Positions 4,615-6,337 of a stretch of DNA of 6,337 bases are shown piece after piece (within the stretch, counting starts at the first letter, position 1; each line of letters opens with the position of its first letter). This DNA comes from Coriobacteriia bacterium (GTDB lineage: Bacteria > Actinomycetota > Coriobacteriia > Anaerosomatales > JAENZW01), in contig JAOUET010000112.1 in assembly GCA_029858605.1 (NCBI GenBank), forward strand, positions 1-6,337, given 5' to 3'. A program made the translations under genes and the position numbers. The notes beneath the pieces are model-generated. The model saw only the letters and a list, made by a program, of their open reading frames with translations, had not been told where the DNA came from and made no database searches.

Positions 4615-6337
4615 CTATGTACGCCCGAATCGCCGCGACACCTCCTCGGCAAGACGATCGATCGGCAGTATCTCAACGTCGCGGACCGGCAGCGAGGCCA
4701 GGAATTCGCGGCCGTAGGACCGACCGAGTACCCTCACGTCTGCGATCACGAGACAACCCGTGTCTGTCTTCGAGCGTATGAGGCGCCCGGCGGCTTGCTT
4801 GAGCTCGATGACGGCTTCCGGCAGGTCGTAGCGCCGCCACGCTTGTCTGCCCTCGCGCTCCGCTCTCTCTTCGGCAAGCGGGTCCGTGGGTCGGCCGAAG
4901 GGAAGCCGCGGTACGACGACGCAGCGCAGCGTATCCCCTTTTGCATCGAAACCTTCCCAGAACGACTTCGTCGCGAAGAGCGAGAGGCTCTCGTCGGCGA
5001 CGAACTCGTCTCGCAACCGTTTCGCCGAGACGCCTCTTCCCTGCACCAGGAGGGAAACGCCTTCGCGCTCGAGTGAAGGAGCCAGCTCGCGGTAGAGACT
5101 CTCCATGTCGCGGCGGTTGGTGAAGAGCGTCAGCGTGGAACCTCCCATCGCGACGTGCACCTTCTCGAGCAGCCGAGACAAGTGCTCCAGGTATCGCGAA
5201 GACCGCGGTTCGTCCAGGTCCTTCGGCACGAAGACCGCCATCTGCCGCTCGAAATCGTACGAGGATTCGAGCCTGAGGTGCTTCCAAGAACCTTCGGCAA
5301 GCCGATTTAGGCCTACGGACCGTGCGAAGTGGGAGAAGTCTTCGCCGGTGGCGATGGTGGCCGAGGTGAACACCACCGAGCGCGTGCGAGGGAAGAAGTC
5401 CTCCGCAAGTGCTTCCCCGACATCGAGCCGTGCAGCCGTGAGCTTCTCCGCGGGAACCGTCGGCCGACGGTCCAGCGTCAGACTGTATACGTATTCCTCG
5501 GCCTCTCCGTCGAGCACGGTCGCCAGGCCCAGCCACTGGTCCGCAACGCGGGAGAGCAGGCCGGAGAGGTCCGCTTTGACGTCGGTGAATTCGGGTCCCT
5601 CGGCCTCGAGCAGCGTGACGAGATGCTGGCCGGCGCTTATCAGCTCCTCCAAACGCTTCGCAAGCGAGCGGCCCACGCCCGCGACCGTCCCCCACGCGCC
5701 CGTCTCGCGCAGCCCGTGCGTGATGCGCAGGTCGCAGGTGTCGTACCCTGTTTCCTCCACCAGGGGACCGATGTCCTTGACGAAGTCGAACAGCGAACCC
5801 GCCAGCGTCGCTGCCGTGCGCGCCGCGTTCTCGATCCGCGCCACCTCGGCAAGGATGACGGATGCATCGCCATCGGCGGTCTTGCGCACGGCGCGGCGTA
5901 CGCTCTCGGCCACGCCGCCCCGCGAGCCTGCGATAGGGCCGAGAACCGTGGCGAGTTCCTTGTGGCTGGTGCCGATGGTGAGCTGCTTGCGCGCCTCCGA
6001 TTCGGCCGCATGTGCCTCGTCCACTATCCAGTGCCGCAAAGGAGGCAGGATCCCGCCCTGGGCGACGACGTCGCGGAAGAGAAGCGCGTGGTTGGTCACC
6101 ACGATGTGTGCCGAAGAAGCCCGCCTCCTGGCACCGTGCACGTAGCATAGGTGCGGGTAGAACCTGCATCGCTTGTGCGTGCAGTCCGCCACGGCCGCAG
6201 CCACTGCGCTACGCACCTCGGGCCGCCAGTGCACGTTGATCGAATCCAGATCGCCCCACGACGTCTGCGCCACCCACGCCAATAGGGCCGCAGTCGCCGT
6301 CACAGCCTGCTCGTGCGCGTCATCGATCTCGGCGCCG
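4615..6337 (-). CDS. dinG: DinG/XPD-type iron-sulfur ATP-dependent helicase, N-terminus off the right edge
   Basis: The frame is open at base 6337 and stops at TAG 4617-4615, giving 573 visible C-terminal residues. The GTG at 6303 is an internal valine, not a start. Numbering from the edge: three cysteines at 52, 57 and 64 (C-x4-C-x6-C) are ligands of the 4Fe-4S cluster of this family, whose first Cys lies further upstream. VVTNHALLF is at 79-87. Walker B DEAH is at 106-109. TSAT of motif III is at 324-327. SFWEGFDAKGD (motif V) begins at 458. QAAGRLIR (motif VI, arginine finger) is at 514-521. The Walker A lysine is beyond the window. The family unwinds DNA 5' to 3', acting on D-loops, R-loops and quadruplexes in repair. 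A fused N-terminal exonuclease, common in Firmicutes, cannot be excluded. It probably shares a transcript with the 174-residue membrane gene downstream. Confidence 0.88.
   Translation of the reverse strand, partial: GAEIDDAHEQAVTATAALLAWVAQTSWGDLDSINVHWRPEVRSAVAAAVADCTHKRCRFYPHLCYVHGARRRASSAHIVVTNHALLFRDVVAQGGILPPLRHWIVDEAHAAESEARKQLTIGTSHKELATVLGPIAGSRGGVAESVRRAVRKTADGDASVILAEVARIENAARTAATLAGSLFDFVKDIGPLVEETGYDTCDLRITHGLRETGAWGTVAGVGRSLAKRLEELISAGQHLVTLLEAEGPEFTDVKADLSGLLSRVADQWLGLATVLDGEAEEYVYSLTLDRRPTVPAEKLTAARLDVGEALAEDFFPRTRSVVFTSATIATGEDFSHFARSVGLNRLAEGSWKHLRLESSYDFERQMAVFVPKDLDEPRSSRYLEHLSRLLEKVHVAMGGSTLTLFTNRRDMESLYRELAPSLEREGVSLLVQGRGVSAKRLRDEFVADESLSLFATKSFWEGFDAKGDTLRCVVVPRLPFGRPTDPLAEERAEREGRQAWRRYDLPEAVIELKQAAGRLIRSKTDTGCLVIADVRVLGRSYGREFLASLPVRDVEILPIDRLAEEVSRRFGRT

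Noticed and set aside
5105..6145. Long plus-strand frame opposite the helicase gene
   Set aside because: It is a Ser/Arg/Thr-rich antisense frame; the minus strand carries all conserved helicase motifs.

Overview
This high-GC window looks like the chromosome of an actinobacterium. The best evidence is a pafB/pafC pair of WYL-domain regulator genes and, close upstream, a structure that matches the actinobacterial 6C small RNA. I cannot name the genus. A Coriobacteriia-like or other deep-branching actinobacterium is possible but is only a guess.

Layout from left to right. (1) Bases 828 to 1, minus strand: the first 276 residues of a single-pass membrane protein with a long helical, coiled-coil-like outer part; it runs off the left edge. 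(2) Bases 829-1305: a long intergenic region with an imperfect operator-like palindrome, then a two-hairpin RNA on the plus strand. Both of its loops carry six consecutive C, and the second hairpin is a strong intrinsic terminator. This is the most interesting non-coding signal. (3) Bases 1440-1306, minus strand, converging on the RNA: a 44-codon gene for a secreted mini-protein with a signal peptide and a CCTCPCA tail. (4) Bases 1686-3579, plus strand: pafB and pafC, overlapping by 8 bases and so very likely translationally coupled. (5) Bases 3726-3920, plus strand: a 64-residue single-pass membrane mini-protein with a near-perfect Shine-Dalgarno sequence. (6) Bases 4586-4062, minus strand: a 174-residue polytopic membrane protein of unknown function. 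(7) Bases 6337-4615, minus strand: the C-terminal 573 residues of a DinG/XPD-type iron-sulfur helicase whose start lies beyond the right edge.

PafBC is known in mycobacteria as a heterodimer-like activator of the LexA-independent DNA damage response, and DinG-type helicases resolve unusual nucleic-acid structures during repair. Both ends of the right half therefore point to genome maintenance, but the two units face each other and need not be co-regulated. No Pup-proteasome gene (pafA, prcAB, pup) is visible next to pafBC. No insertion sequence, CRISPR array, tRNA or rRNA was found. The rest looks like ordinary chromosomal backbone with three small or undescribed genes.
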